Below are positions 1 to 6,492 of a stretch of DNA of 7,762 nucleotides, one piece after another. The stretch spans positions 1 to 7,762 of the forward strand of contig JAGVUW010000331.1 in the NCBI GenBank assembly GCA_019136035.1, written 5' to 3'. The DNA is from Verrucomicrobiota bacterium. Lineage in GTDB: Bacteria > Verrucomicrobiota > Lentisphaeria > Oligosphaerales > JAFGRS01. The notes beneath the pieces were generated by a model. That model did no database searches. It was not told the origin of the DNA and worked only from the letters and a program-made list of their open reading frames with translations. A program made the position numbers and the translations under genes. Each line of letters begins with the position of its first letter. Positions within the stretch are counted from its first letter, which is position 1.

Positions 1-924
1 CAGGTGCCGCCAGAGCAGCCCGGCCGCCAGCAGGAGGGCGACCAGGAGTGCCAGGAGCACCGCGGCGCCGCGGCGCCAGCGCCGCACCGCGCGCACGGCG
101 CGGTCGAGGTCGGCCTCGGCCACCGGGCGGCCGCGGACCTGCTCGTGGCTCAACGGGTGGAAGTCGAGGACCTCGCGCAGGGGGGCGGGCTGGCCGCGGT
201 CGGCCAGCTTCAGGTAATGCGGCAGCGGCGTCGGCGCGGCGGTGCGGCGCAGGGCCAGTCGGCAGGTCTCGAGGTCGAAGGGGACCTGTCGGAAGAAGAC
301 CTCGCCGGCGGCGTCATCGAAGAGGCAGTACGAGGCCATGGCGCCGCCATCGCGGGGCAGTCCGACTGAGCCGACGTTGACGATGTAGCGCTTGCCCTCT
401 TCGCAGCCGAAGTCCTGCGGGCTGAGCCAGTGCGGCCGGCCGCTGTGGCCGAGGACGAAGAGTCCGGGGACATGGCTGTGGCCGATGAAGAGGAAGGCCT
501 CGGCAGTGGCCTGCCAGGCCTCCAGGGCGTGCTCGTCCTCGAGGACGTAGCCGAAGGCGGCCGGGCTGGCGGGGTTGCCATGGCAGCACCGGAAGCGCGG
601 TCCGCGCAGGACGTAGGGCAGGCCCTTGAAGAAGGCGGCGGCCTTGGCATTGAGCTGGCGGCCGGTCCAGGCGATCATCTGCCGCGCCGCCGGGTTGAAG
701 ACAGCCGGGTCGAGCTGGCGGGCGATCACGGCGTCGTGGTTGCCGAGGACGAAGTGGTCGATGCGGGCGTAGGCCACCTGCAGGACCTCGGCGGGCTCGG
801 GGCCGTACCCGACCAGGTCGCCGAGGCTGATGACGCGCTCGGCGCCACGGCCGCGGGCATCGGCCAGAACCGCGTTCAGCGCCGGCAGATTGGCGTGGAC
901 GTCGGACAGGATCGCCAGTTTCAC
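1..924 (-). CDS. Membrane-anchored calcineurin-like metallophosphoesterase (3' end beyond window)
   Basis: The frame reads without interruption from a GTG at 924-922 to the left edge, giving 308 residues with no stop, so the C-terminus is missing. The YfcE-like phosphodiesterase motifs are complete: D8-V-H10 near the start, GDLVGYG at 35-41, GNHD at 61-64, H115-G116, GHSH at 148-151 and NVGSVG at 183-188. In this superfamily these residues bind two metal ions and catalyse phosphoester hydrolysis; the substrate cannot be told. After the domain (about residue 230) come a linker and an arginine-rich stretch (RRWRR, about 281-285), followed by a hydrophobic helix at about 287-305. The positive-inside rule puts the catalytic domain in the cytoplasm, with any further sequence outside. 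The GTG start is chosen because motif 1 begins at once and GGGAGG lies four bases upstream. It follows the HEAT/YbjN gene by 179 bases on the same strand. It resembles the phosphoesterase at 6493 closely in its motifs, so the two are probably paralogues. Confidence 0.9.
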   Translation of the reverse strand, partial: MKLAILSDVHANLPALNAVLADARGRGAERVISLGDLVGYGPEPAEVLQVAYARIDHFVLGNHDAVIARQLDPAVFNPAARQMIAWTGRQLNAKAAAFFKGLPYVLRGPRFRCCHGNPASPAAFGYVLEDEHALEAWQATAEAFLFIGHSHVPGLFVLGHSGRPHWLSPQDFGCEEGKRYIVNVGSVGLPRDGGAMASYCLFDDAAGEVFFRQVPFDLETCRLALRRTAAPTPLPHYLKLADRGQPAPLREVLDFHPLSHEQVRGRPVAEADLDRAVRAVRRWRRGAAVLLALLVALLLAAGLLWRHL

Positions 925-1103
925 CCCGCCTCCCTCGCGACCGGGACCGGGCCCTCGGCCCGACCGGACGCCCTGCGGCGACGCGGCACGGCAGCGCCCG
1001 CAACGACGGCGGGCGGCGGCGCGGTGTCGCCGGCCCCTCGACCCTCCTTCAGCAGCCACGGCCTTCCGGGGCGCTCCCTCGCAGCCCCGGCGGCCCCCTC
1101 AGG

Positions 1104-1913
1104 TCAGATGTGATCGGCGCCAGTCAGTTCGCGTTCGAGCGAGTCGGCCTCGGTGGCGATGGCCACGACCATCTCGCGGGCGAGCTTGGCGGTCAGGCGT
1201 TTCGAGGGCACGGCCTCGCGCATGACGACCTTCTCGACGCCGTCGGCGTCCTTTTCGACGTAGAACCTGCCGCAGCGGACGGTGACATTGCGGCGGTTGA
1301 CGCTCTCGAGGCTGCCCTCCATGAGGGGTCCGCACTCGGTGTAGATGGTGGTCATGGCGCGCCCCGCCGCATCGGTCTCGCCGAAGGTCACCGCCACCTG
1401 CTGCTTGCGGCCGCCCTCGACCGGCAGTCGCAGGAAGAGGTAGCCCTCGGGTTCCCAGGTGATCTCGGTGGCGACCTTGCCGAGGGCCTCACGGAAGAGG
1501 TGGCAGCCATCCGGCTCGCCGGCGACGCCGACCACGGCGTCGCCATCCGGTTCCTGGTTGCGTCGGCGGTAGGCCTCGACGTCCTTGAGGGCCTCGTCCC
1601 ACTCGTCGGCGAAGTCGCCGATGGCGAGGCCGGTGATGACCTCGAGGGCCTGCACGGCACTGCCGCGCAGGCCGCTGTGGGTCTTGACCACCTCGAGGAG
1701 CGCTGCACTGGCCGGCTCGTAGGCCCAGGCGCGCACCAGGGTGATGGCGGACCAGCGCAGGTTCTCGGGCTGGTTCCGATCCGCGATCAGGGGCAACAGC
1801 CGCGCCGCCGCGGCGTCCGGCCCGAGACGCTGGAGTTCCTGGCGGGCCCTGGCGCGGGTGCGGAAGTTGCCCAGTTGCGCGATCCAGTGCGCCACGTCGT
1901 CCCGGTCAGGCAT
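1104..1913 (-). CDS. HEAT-repeat protein with YbjN/type III chaperone-like C-terminal domain
   Basis: A 269-residue protein with no signal peptide or membrane segment, so probably cytoplasmic. Residues about 10-96 form amphipathic helix pairs of HEAT type (for example 10-43 and 51-96), which usually mediate protein-protein contact. A charged linker (about 105-130) leads to an alpha/beta domain at about 131-265. This domain contains EGYLFLRLPV, a glycine-arginine-glutamine segment (GGRKQQVAV, 167-175), an IYTECGP strand (190-196) and a closing helix ending EADSLERELTGAD. This pattern resembles the YbjN and CesT-type secretion chaperone fold, which binds peptides or partner proteins; the match is from memory of the family pattern and is moderate. 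The ATG at 1913-1911 is preceded by AAGGGAG with nine bases between, a good ribosome site. A promoter-like sequence lies about 70 bases upstream. Function is not known; a chaperone or adaptor role is an inference. No secretion apparatus is encoded nearby. Confidence 0.87.
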   Translation of the reverse strand: MPDRDDVAHWIAQLGNFRTRARARQELQRLGPDAAAARLLPLIADRNQPENLRWSAITLVRAWAYEPASAALLEVVKTHSGLRGSAVQALEVITGLAIGDFADEWDEALKDVEAYRRRNQEPDGDAVVGVAGEPDGCHLFREALGKVATEITWEPEGYLFLRLPVEGGRKQQVAVTFGETDAAGRAMTTIYTECGPLMEGSLESVNRRNVTVRCGRFYVEKDADGVEKVVMREAVPSKRLTAKLAREMVVAIATEADSLERELTGADHI

Positions 1914-1986
1914 CGTTTCGGTCTCCCTTCTGACAGCGGTCGCTGACGGCCGGGCAAGCCGGCCATGATCGGCGTGAGCCGCTGCC

Positions 1987-2017
1987 TACAGTACTCCGGC
2001 AAGGGCCGGTTTGTCCA
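1987..2017 (-). promoter_or_regulatory. Putative promoter of the HEAT/YbjN gene
   Basis: On the minus strand TGGACA (2017-2012, five of six matches to TTGACA) is separated by 18 bases from TACTGT (1993-1988, three of six matches to TATAAT, including the first, second and last positions). This would start transcription near 1981 and leave an untranslated leader of about 68 bases before the ATG at 1913. The -10-like element sits in GAGTACTGTA, which recurs in the 6104-6492 intergenic region. This is a pattern match only. Confidence 0.35.
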
Positions 2018-2068
2018 GCCCTGCGCGTCCCGCGCCTCGCGCGCCGGCGGGCGCGGCCGCCGCCATCG

Positions 2069-4243
2069 TTAGCGTCGTGCCGGGCGGCCGGTGCGGCCCG
2101 GCGGCGGCGTGGTCTGGCCGGGCTCGACCGGACGGACCGGCACGAAGGGCGAGCCGTCGTCGCCCGGGCCGCCTTTGGCACCGCGCGGCCGGATGGTCAG
2201 GATGCCCTGGCTGACATCGCGGAACTGGATGACCTGCCCGGGGCCCTCCATGGCGGCGCTGGCGGCGAGACCGGGGGTGAGGAAACCGGTGCTGTCGGCG
2301 GGGCGGGCACGGGCCGCGGCCAGGGTGCGCTCCACGGCCAGGTCGGCCGGGAAGGCGTCCAGGCCGCGGCGCTGCAGCTCGCCGGACAGCGCCAGCAGGC
2401 TGAGGACCTGCGTGGCCTGGCCGCGCAGGTCGATGCCGATGTCGAGGACGTGGTCGCGGAAGAGACCGAGGTAGTCGGCCGGCGTCGCCAGGTAGAGGAC
2501 CTCCGCCGGGGTCAGGCGCGACTGCAGTTGGAAGAGCACGTAGGGCCGCACCTCGGCCAGCAGGGCGGCCGCGGCCTCGGAACGGCCGCGGTCGTGCAGG
2601 AGGCGCGCCGCCACGGCCAGGAGGCGGCTGCGGTCCGCGGCGGCACAGGCCGACACGTCGCCGGCGACGGCGCCATAGCCGTCGGGGAAGGCGGCGTCAC
2701 GGCTCTGGTCCAGGAGGGCCGCCAGGGCCAGGCGTTCGGCGCTGGCGACGAGGGCTTCGTCGCGACTGAAGGTGAACAGCCGGTCGAGGCCCTCGAGGAG
2801 CCAGGCATCGCGGGGCAGGTCGTCCATCCCAGCCGGCTGGAGGCGGTGTTGCAGGAGGCCCCCGGCGAGGGCCTGCGCATGCCCGAGGAAGGCCTCGCGG
2901 GCGGCGCTGCCGTAGAGGGACGCCATCGCCAGCAGGACCGCCCCGGAGGCCTCGCCGCCGAGTTCCGGGCAGAGGTCGAGCGAGGGGAATTCGCGGGCGC
3001 TGACCACGGTACCGCCCGGCTGCAGTTGCAGGATGAGGTGCTGGGCCAGGAGCGCCAGGGCCGGGTGGTAGGCCTCGCTGCGCAGGGCTTCGCTGAGTTC
3101 GCAGAGGGCCACCACGGCGAGGGCGTTGGTGAGGGTCGAGGTAATCTGTGCCTGGGCGACGACGCCCTGGCTGCCGGGGAGGTCCTGCATCTCGGGCAGG
3201 CAGCCGGCGACCGGCGCGCGGCCGTAGCGCCGCACCGCCGAGACGAGGCGTGGCGCGACGCGTTCGGCGGCCTTGAGGTAGCCGGCCTCGCCGGTGGCCT
3301 GGTGGAGTCGCACCAGGGCCAGGAGCGCCAGGGCGTAGTCGCGCGGCATGGCGCCCTGCGTCTTGCCCAGCTCCCACTCGGGGAGCGCTGAGGCGAAGAG
3401 GCCGTCCGGACCGCACATGCCGAGGAGCCGTTCGCCGACCTCGAGGGCCATCCCGCGCAGCTCGGCGGCAGTCACATTCTCATACAGCCGATGGCCCCGG
3501 AACAGCGGCCAGGCCTGCGTGCCGTCATGCCCGAACGACGCGGTCTCGAAGAGGCAGACGCGCTGCCCGCCGGTGAAGCTGGTGATGGCGGTCCAGCGCC
3601 CGAGATCCTGGAGGCGCTCCGTGGTGGAGCGGTAACGCCCGACCTCCTGGCCGAGGACGCGCTCGCTGATGGCGTGGACGCGGAGCTGCCCGGACGGGTC
3701 GACCATCTCCCAGGCCATGAGCTGCTCGGGCAGGAAGTCGAAGCCGGCGACCGGCCCGAAACTCAGGCCGATCAGACTCGGCAAGGGCAGGCGGCTCTGG
3801 CGCGGGCTGAAGTTCGACACCGCCTGGCCGCGCTGCACGATGTCGACCTTGAGCCAGCGCAGGCCCCGCGGCGATGGCGTGCTCTCGAGGGCTTTCCGGC
3901 AGGCCTGCTCGAGGGCCGACGCGGCGTCGGGGCCCATGCCGAAGCAGGTCCGCGCGGCGCTGCGCCCGTCGCTCCACGAGAGCGCGATGGCCCGCGGCCG
4001 GTCGGCGCCGGGCAGGCCGGCGATGCCGGTGGCCGGGACGCGGCCCTGCCGGAGGCCCTCGTGGAGGGCCTGGCAGAGAGCGACGCCCTCGGCATCGCCG
4101 ATTGCCAGGGGCTGCGTGATCGACTGCAGCCAGGGCGCCTCGGCGACGGCGGGGGCGGGGTCCTGGCACCACGCCAGGCCGGCCCAGGCCAGGCCGGCCG
4201 CCAGAGCGGCCGCCAGAAGACTCGCGTGTGCACGTGACATCAT
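2069..4243 (-). CDS. Large secreted protein with helical-repeat (alpha/alpha toroid-like) body, family not recognised
   Basis: I do not recognise the family. From the ATG at 4243 the protein is 724 residues; an upstream in-frame ATG at 4285 would add 14 residues. The 4243 start is preferred because the product then opens with a short N-region and a hydrophobic core (about residues 5-25, alanine/leucine/tryptophan rich), a typical Sec signal peptide. A GGAG lies 13 bases upstream, a rather long spacing. C26 follows LAW, which is not a good lipobox, so ordinary signal-peptidase cleavage is more likely. Residues about 60-260 form a mixed domain with a WLKVDIV strand and the segment PLFRGHRLYENVTAAEL. 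From about 270 to 640 there are repeated helical hairpins (for example RDYALALLALVRLHQATGEA and GGEASGAVLLAMASLYG) like the alpha/alpha toroids of six-hairpin glycosidases or GlcNAc 2-epimerases. The last 30 or so residues are proline and arginine rich. A carbohydrate-related envelope role is possible but unproven. Stop is TAA at 2071-2069. Confidence 0.85.
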   Translation of the reverse strand: MMSRAHASLLAAALAAGLAWAGLAWCQDPAPAVAEAPWLQSITQPLAIGDAEGVALCQALHEGLRQGRVPATGIAGLPGADRPRAIALSWSDGRSAARTCFGMGPDAASALEQACRKALESTPSPRGLRWLKVDIVQRGQAVSNFSPRQSRLPLPSLIGLSFGPVAGFDFLPEQLMAWEMVDPSGQLRVHAISERVLGQEVGRYRSTTERLQDLGRWTAITSFTGGQRVCLFETASFGHDGTQAWPLFRGHRLYENVTAAELRGMALEVGERLLGMCGPDGLFASALPEWELGKTQGAMPRDYALALLALVRLHQATGEAGYLKAAERVAPRLVSAVRRYGRAPVAGCLPEMQDLPGSQGVVAQAQITSTLTNALAVVALCELSEALRSEAYHPALALLAQHLILQLQPGGTVVSAREFPSLDLCPELGGEASGAVLLAMASLYGSAAREAFLGHAQALAGGLLQHRLQPAGMDDLPRDAWLLEGLDRLFTFSRDEALVASAERLALAALLDQSRDAAFPDGYGAVAGDVSACAAADRSRLLAVAARLLHDRGRSEAAAALLAEVRPYVLFQLQSRLTPAEVLYLATPADYLGLFRDHVLDIGIDLRGQATQVLSLLALSGELQRRGLDAFPADLAVERTLAAARARPADSTGFLTPGLAASAAMEGPGQVIQFRDVSQGILTIRPRGAKGGPGDDGSPFVPVRPVEPGQTTPPPGRTGRPARR

Positions 4244-4318
4244 GGTGCGGTCCGTTCTCCACAGATCCCGACAGGCCCGGGCCACCGCGCCGGCGCCACC
4301 CGCAAGCCCGCGCCTGCC

Positions 4319-4348
4319 GCTATACCTTAATTAAGGCGCCCGTGACGG
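4319..4348 (-). promoter_or_regulatory. Possible promoter region of the secreted-protein gene
   Basis: A short AT-rich island interrupts very GC-rich DNA. On the minus strand TATAGC (4324-4319) could serve as a -10 element, with a weak CCGTCA (4348-4343, three of six matches) 18 bases upstream. Transcription would begin near 4312, leaving about 69 bases before the ATG at 4243. The island includes the perfect palindrome at 4325-4336. The -35 match is poor, so this rests mainly on base composition and position. Confidence 0.25.
4325..4336. repeat. Perfect 12-bp palindrome CCTTAATTAAGG
   Basis: CCTTAATTAAGG is its own reverse complement and contains eight consecutive A/T bases, very unusual in this composition. 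It lies between the permease stop (4411) and the start of the secreted-protein gene (4243), directly beside the possible -10 element TATAGC. A dimeric DNA-binding protein site or a promoter-melting element are both possible. Chance cannot be excluded for a single copy. Confidence 0.5.
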
Positions 4349-4356
4349 CCGCCAGA

Positions 4357-4381
4357 CTCCGGCCGGCGCGCGCCGCCGGAG
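4357..4381 (-). terminator. GC-only hairpin downstream of the permease gene (terminator-like, no T tract)
   Basis: Thirty bases after the permease stop, the minus strand can fold with a seven-pair stem CTCCGGC/GCCGGAG enclosing GGCGCGCGCC, which is itself self-complementary and can extend the stem past one unpaired G. No run of T follows, so a standard intrinsic terminator is not supported. It may help termination or protect the mRNA 3' end. Confidence 0.3.
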
Positions 4382-4410
4382 GCACCGCCTGATGCCGCGC
4401 CGCCGCCGTC

Positions 4411-4983
4411 TCAGACGCGGAACAGCGCCCCGAGCCGCTTGCCGAGCAGGCATGACGCAGTCAGCAGCGAGGCCCCCAGGAAGACCATGGTCCAGACGCC
4501 GAGGGCCGCCGCCAGGGTCTGGCCCTGGCCGAGGAGCATGCTCAGCTCGAAGATCGCCTTGGTGATCGGGAAGTACAGCGAGCGCTGCGCCAGGAGGAGC
4601 GAGTCGGAGACCTCGAGCATGGCGAAGCTGAAGGCGAGGATGCCGCCGGCGATGAGGTTGGCGGCGATCAGCGGCACCGTAATCCGGCGGAAGCGCGTCC
4701 AGGGCCCGGCGCCGACACTGGCGGCGGCCTCTTCGTAGCTGACGCTGGTCTGCTGCAGGCCGGCCGCGGCGGCGCGGACGACGTAGGGCAGGCGGCGTAT
4801 GGCGTAGGCCACCACCAGGAGCACGGTCGGATTCTCGACCGGATCGAGCGGCGCGAAGAGCCGTCCGGGCTGCGACATGACCAGGAAGCCGAAGGCCAGG
4901 ACCAGGCCGGGCACCGCCAGGGGCAGCATGCTGACGCCGTCCAGCAGCCAGGCCAGGCGGCCCTTGCCGCGCACCACCACCAC
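4411..4983 (-). CDS. C-terminal part of the ABC permease in the shifted frame
   Basis: This frame gives 190 residues from one of several consecutive GTG codons (4983 onward). It contains the rest of the second permease half: helices such as GVSMLPLAVPGLVLAFGFLV, the second EAA loop and a final helix ending KRLGALFRV. It joins the upstream reading frame exactly where the family requires continuity (VLS followed by VVVVRGK). No convincing ribosome site precedes the GTG run, and a separate protein starting after the first helix of a permease half would be unusual. It is best treated as the tail of one gene rather than an independent gene. Confidence 0.75.
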   Translation of the reverse strand: MVVVRGKGRLAWLLDGVSMLPLAVPGLVLAFGFLVMSQPGRLFAPLDPVENPTVLLVVAYAIRRLPYVVRAAAAGLQQTSVSYEEAAASVGAGPWTRFRRITVPLIAANLIAGGILAFSFAMLEVSDSLLLAQRSLYFPITKAIFELSMLLGQGQTLAAALGVWTMVFLGASLLTASCLLGKRLGALFRV

Positions 4984-6103
4984 CGCTCAGCACCCCGAAG
5001 GCCATCGCCACCAGCACCGCCACACTGGCGTAGCGCACGCTGTTGAGGATGCTCGGAACGGTCAGGTTGTGCCCCAGCGCCGCGTCGAAGTGCTCCAGGG
5101 TCGCCCCCGACGGCAGGACGCTGCGGTACCACGACCGGCTCAGCGACAGCCCGATCACGCCCAGATGCGGCAGCACCCCGAAGCCGGCGAAGAGTCCGAA
5201 GAACAGGCTCACGGCGAGGGCCCGCATGCCGCCGAGGCGGTGGCAGCGCGCCGCGATGCCGGCCTTGGCCGTCATGGCGTAGGCCTGACGGCCAAAGGCG
5301 AGCTTGGCGATGACGTACAGGAGCGCCGCCGCCGTCAGCATGACGATGACCAGGGCGTAGGGCACCGGGTTGTCGCCGATCTCGTTGATGCCGCTGTAGA
5401 CCTGCACCGCCGTCATGCGCTCGTAGTGGAACATCAGCGGGGTGCCCAGCTCGGTGAACGACCAGATGAAGACGATCGTGCCGCCGGCGAAGACGCCGGG
5501 CATGATCAGCGGCAGGGTGATCCGCCAGAAGCGCCGCCAGCCGACACAGCCGCAGTCCGCCGACGCCTCCAGGAGCAGCGGGTCGACATTGGCGAAGGCC
5601 GCCGCCGCGTTCAGGTAGAGGATCGGGTAGAGGTGCAGGGCCTCCATCACCACCACGCCCCAGAAGCCCCCGCCGAACCAGTCGACGAAGGCCCCCGGCG
5701 CCAGGATGCCGAGATGACGCAGGAGGGCATTCACCGCGCCCTGCGCCCCGAAGATGCTCTGCATGCCCAGCACCCCGACGAAGGGCGGCAGAATCAGCGG
5801 CAGGAGCAGCGCCCCGCTGAGCAGGCGCTTGCCCGGGAAGTCGAAGCGGTCTGAAGCCCAGGCCAGCGGCAGCGCGAAGGCCATCGTCACCAGGGTCGTG
5901 CCCAGGGCGACGAGGAAGGAGTTGCGCAGGCCCTCGAGGTAGAGCGGATTGCGGAAGACCTCGCCGAGGTAGACCAGGGTGAAACGCCCCTCGGTGTCGG
6001 TCAGACCGCCGCGCAGGACCTGCGCGATCGGCAGGAACAGGAAGAGCAGGAAGAAGGCGGCGATGAGGACTGCCGCTGTCGCGTGGAAGAGCCGTCGTGG
6101 CAT
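4411..6103 (-). CDS. Fused two-domain ABC permease, FbpB/ThiP type, interrupted by a frameshift
   Basis: Starts at ATG 6103-6101 with GGAG four bases upstream. Read through the frameshift at about 4984, the product is about 563 residues, the usual size for fused permeases of the FbpB (ferric iron) and ThiP (thiamine) type. It opens with a membrane helix (AAVLIAAFFLLFLFLP) and has about twelve hydrophobic segments in two halves. Each half carries an EAA loop, the contact site for the ATPase: EASADCGCVGWRRFWRITLP in the first and EEAAASVGAGPWTRFRRITVP in the second. These motifs place it in the inner membrane as the translocation channel of a binding-protein-dependent importer. Iron(III) is the commonest substrate for this architecture, but thiamine or another small solute is possible. 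No substrate-binding protein or ATPase gene is adjacent, so it looks orphaned here. Without correction, the upstream frame goes out of register after residue 373 and ends at 4331. The break could be real inactivation or a sequence error. Confidence 0.85.
4973..4984 (-). repeat. (GGT)4 tandem run at the permease frameshift
   Basis: On the minus strand the sequence AGC is followed by four GGT units and then GCGCGG. In the upstream frame this reads S-G-G-G-G-A-R, out of keeping with a permease. Dropping one G gives S-V-V-V-V-R-G-K, which continues into the correct second-half frame; two missing bases would give an equivalent repair. The short repeat is a likely place for a polymerase or assembly slip. 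Confidence 0.75.
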
Positions 6104-6236
6104 AGCGCTCCAGACTCCCGGGATGGCCTGCGGGCACCGCCGCCGCGGTCATGCGCCCGCGCGGCACGCCGCGCCGCCGCGCCCGACCGCCGCCCCCGAC
6201 TGACCCGGCGGCGGCAAGCCTGACCCCCCGCTTGGG

Positions 6237-6264
6237 TTGTCATCACTGCCCGAACGAGTACTGT
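6237..6264 (+). promoter_or_regulatory. Putative rightward promoter for the phosphoesterase genes
   Basis: TTGTCA (6237-6242, five of six matches to TTGACA) is followed after 16 bases by TACTGT (6259-6264, three of six matches to TATAAT). The start point would fall near 6271, giving an untranslated leader of about 220 bases before the ATG at 6493. The -10 element lies in GAGTACTGTA (6256-6265), the same ten bases found before the HEAT/YbjN gene. Confidence 0.35.
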
Positions 6265-6271
6265 ACCCGTT

Positions 6272-6279
6272 GACCGGTC
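6272..6279. promoter_or_regulatory. Palindrome GACCGGTC over the putative start site (possible operator)
   Basis: GACCGGTC is a perfect eight-base palindrome, flanked by GTT on the left and, after one extra G, AAC on the right. It covers the predicted transcription start, where a repressor would block initiation. Eight-base palindromes are frequent in GC-rich DNA, so this is weak evidence. Confidence 0.2.
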
Positions 6280-6413
6280 GAACGCCAGCACACCGCCGGC
6301 CGCAGCGCGGGGCTGATCGACGATCGCGTCAGCGCTCACCTGGCCATCCCGAAGGGGTGCCAGAACCGGACTTTCAGACAGCCCTGGCCGCGGCGCGGCC
6401 GCGGCGCACCGGA

Positions 6414-6448
6414 GGCCGGCCGGCTCGGCCAGCCGAGTCGGGCCGGCC
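6414..6448. repeat. Strong inverted repeat (about 15-16 bp stem) upstream of the phosphoesterase
   Basis: Bases 6414-6429 pair with 6432-6448 with a single bulged G and one G-T pair. The inner stem is CTCGGC/GCCGAG around a CA centre and the outer stem is GGCCGG/CCGGCC. In RNA from the putative promoter this would be a very stable leader hairpin ending 44 bases before the ATG. No T tract follows, so it is not a classical terminator. It could instead act as a leader structure or a DNA-level binding site. Confidence 0.55.
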
Positions 6449-6453
6449 ACCGT

Positions 6454-6466
6454 CGTGACGGTCACG
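6454..6466. promoter_or_regulatory. Perfect inverted repeat CGTGAC-G-GTCACG
   Basis: Six bases on each side of a central G are perfectly complementary, and the element ends 26 bases before the phosphoesterase ATG. An overlapping hairpin, ACCGTC-GT-GACGGT (6449-6462), is mutually exclusive with it. The symmetry suits a dimeric regulator, but no regulator gene is nearby. Confidence 0.3.
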
Positions 6467-6492
6467 CAACCAAGCTCAGAACGGCACCTGCA

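Larger units (their letters stand above)
6104..6492. other. Divergent intergenic region without a convincing gene
   Basis: This 389-base stretch separates the leftward permease from the rightward phosphoesterase. Open frames that cross it, such as 6237-6458 on the plus strand and 6001-6465 on the minus strand, encode arginine/proline/alanine-rich sequence with no recognisable domain, and the latter overlaps the permease. The stretch holds an AT-richer patch near 6231-6285 with promoter-like hexamers, a palindrome at 6272-6279, a nine-base direct repeat GGCCGCGGC (6386-6394 and 6397-6405), and strong inverted repeats at 6414-6448 and 6454-6466. No clear promoter for the leftward permease was seen. 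Confidence 0.6.

Noticed and set aside
430..1113. Plus-strand open frame opposite the left phosphoesterase
   Set aside because: The minus strand here carries a complete phosphodiesterase motif set read from GTG 924; the plus frame has no recognisable feature. The plus frame 1110-1946, opposite the HEAT/YbjN gene, was rejected for the same reason.
2450..3391. Long plus-strand open frame opposite the secreted-protein gene
   Set aside because: It is antisense to a well-formed gene, is rich in glycine, alanine, arginine and glutamate with no motif or hydrophobic core, and is explained by the high third-position GC of the real gene. The same holds for the plus-strand frame 3491-4237.
4973..4984. 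Phase-variable repeat in the permease
   Set aside because: The repeat unit is three bases, so gain or loss of units keeps the frame and cannot switch the gene on and off.
4973..4990. Programmed ribosomal frameshift in the permease
   Set aside because: The shift needed is +1. The GGT codons offer no slippery re-pairing (GGT to GTG) and no stop or rare codon lies at the site, so mutation or sequence error is more likely.
4668..6167. 499-codon minus-strand open frame overlapping the permease
   Set aside because: It encodes arginine/proline/alanine-rich sequence without membrane helices, while the overlapping frame gives clear permease helices and the first EAA loop.
6386..6405. Nine-base direct repeat GGCCGCGGC as a regulatory element
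   Set aside because: Such short G/C-only repeats arise easily in this composition, and the two copies are nearly adjacent without other support.
6237..6458. Small plus-strand gene of 73 codons in the divergent intergenic region
   Set aside because: The sequence is arginine/proline rich with no hydrophobic pattern or ribosome site, and it runs through the strong inverted repeat.
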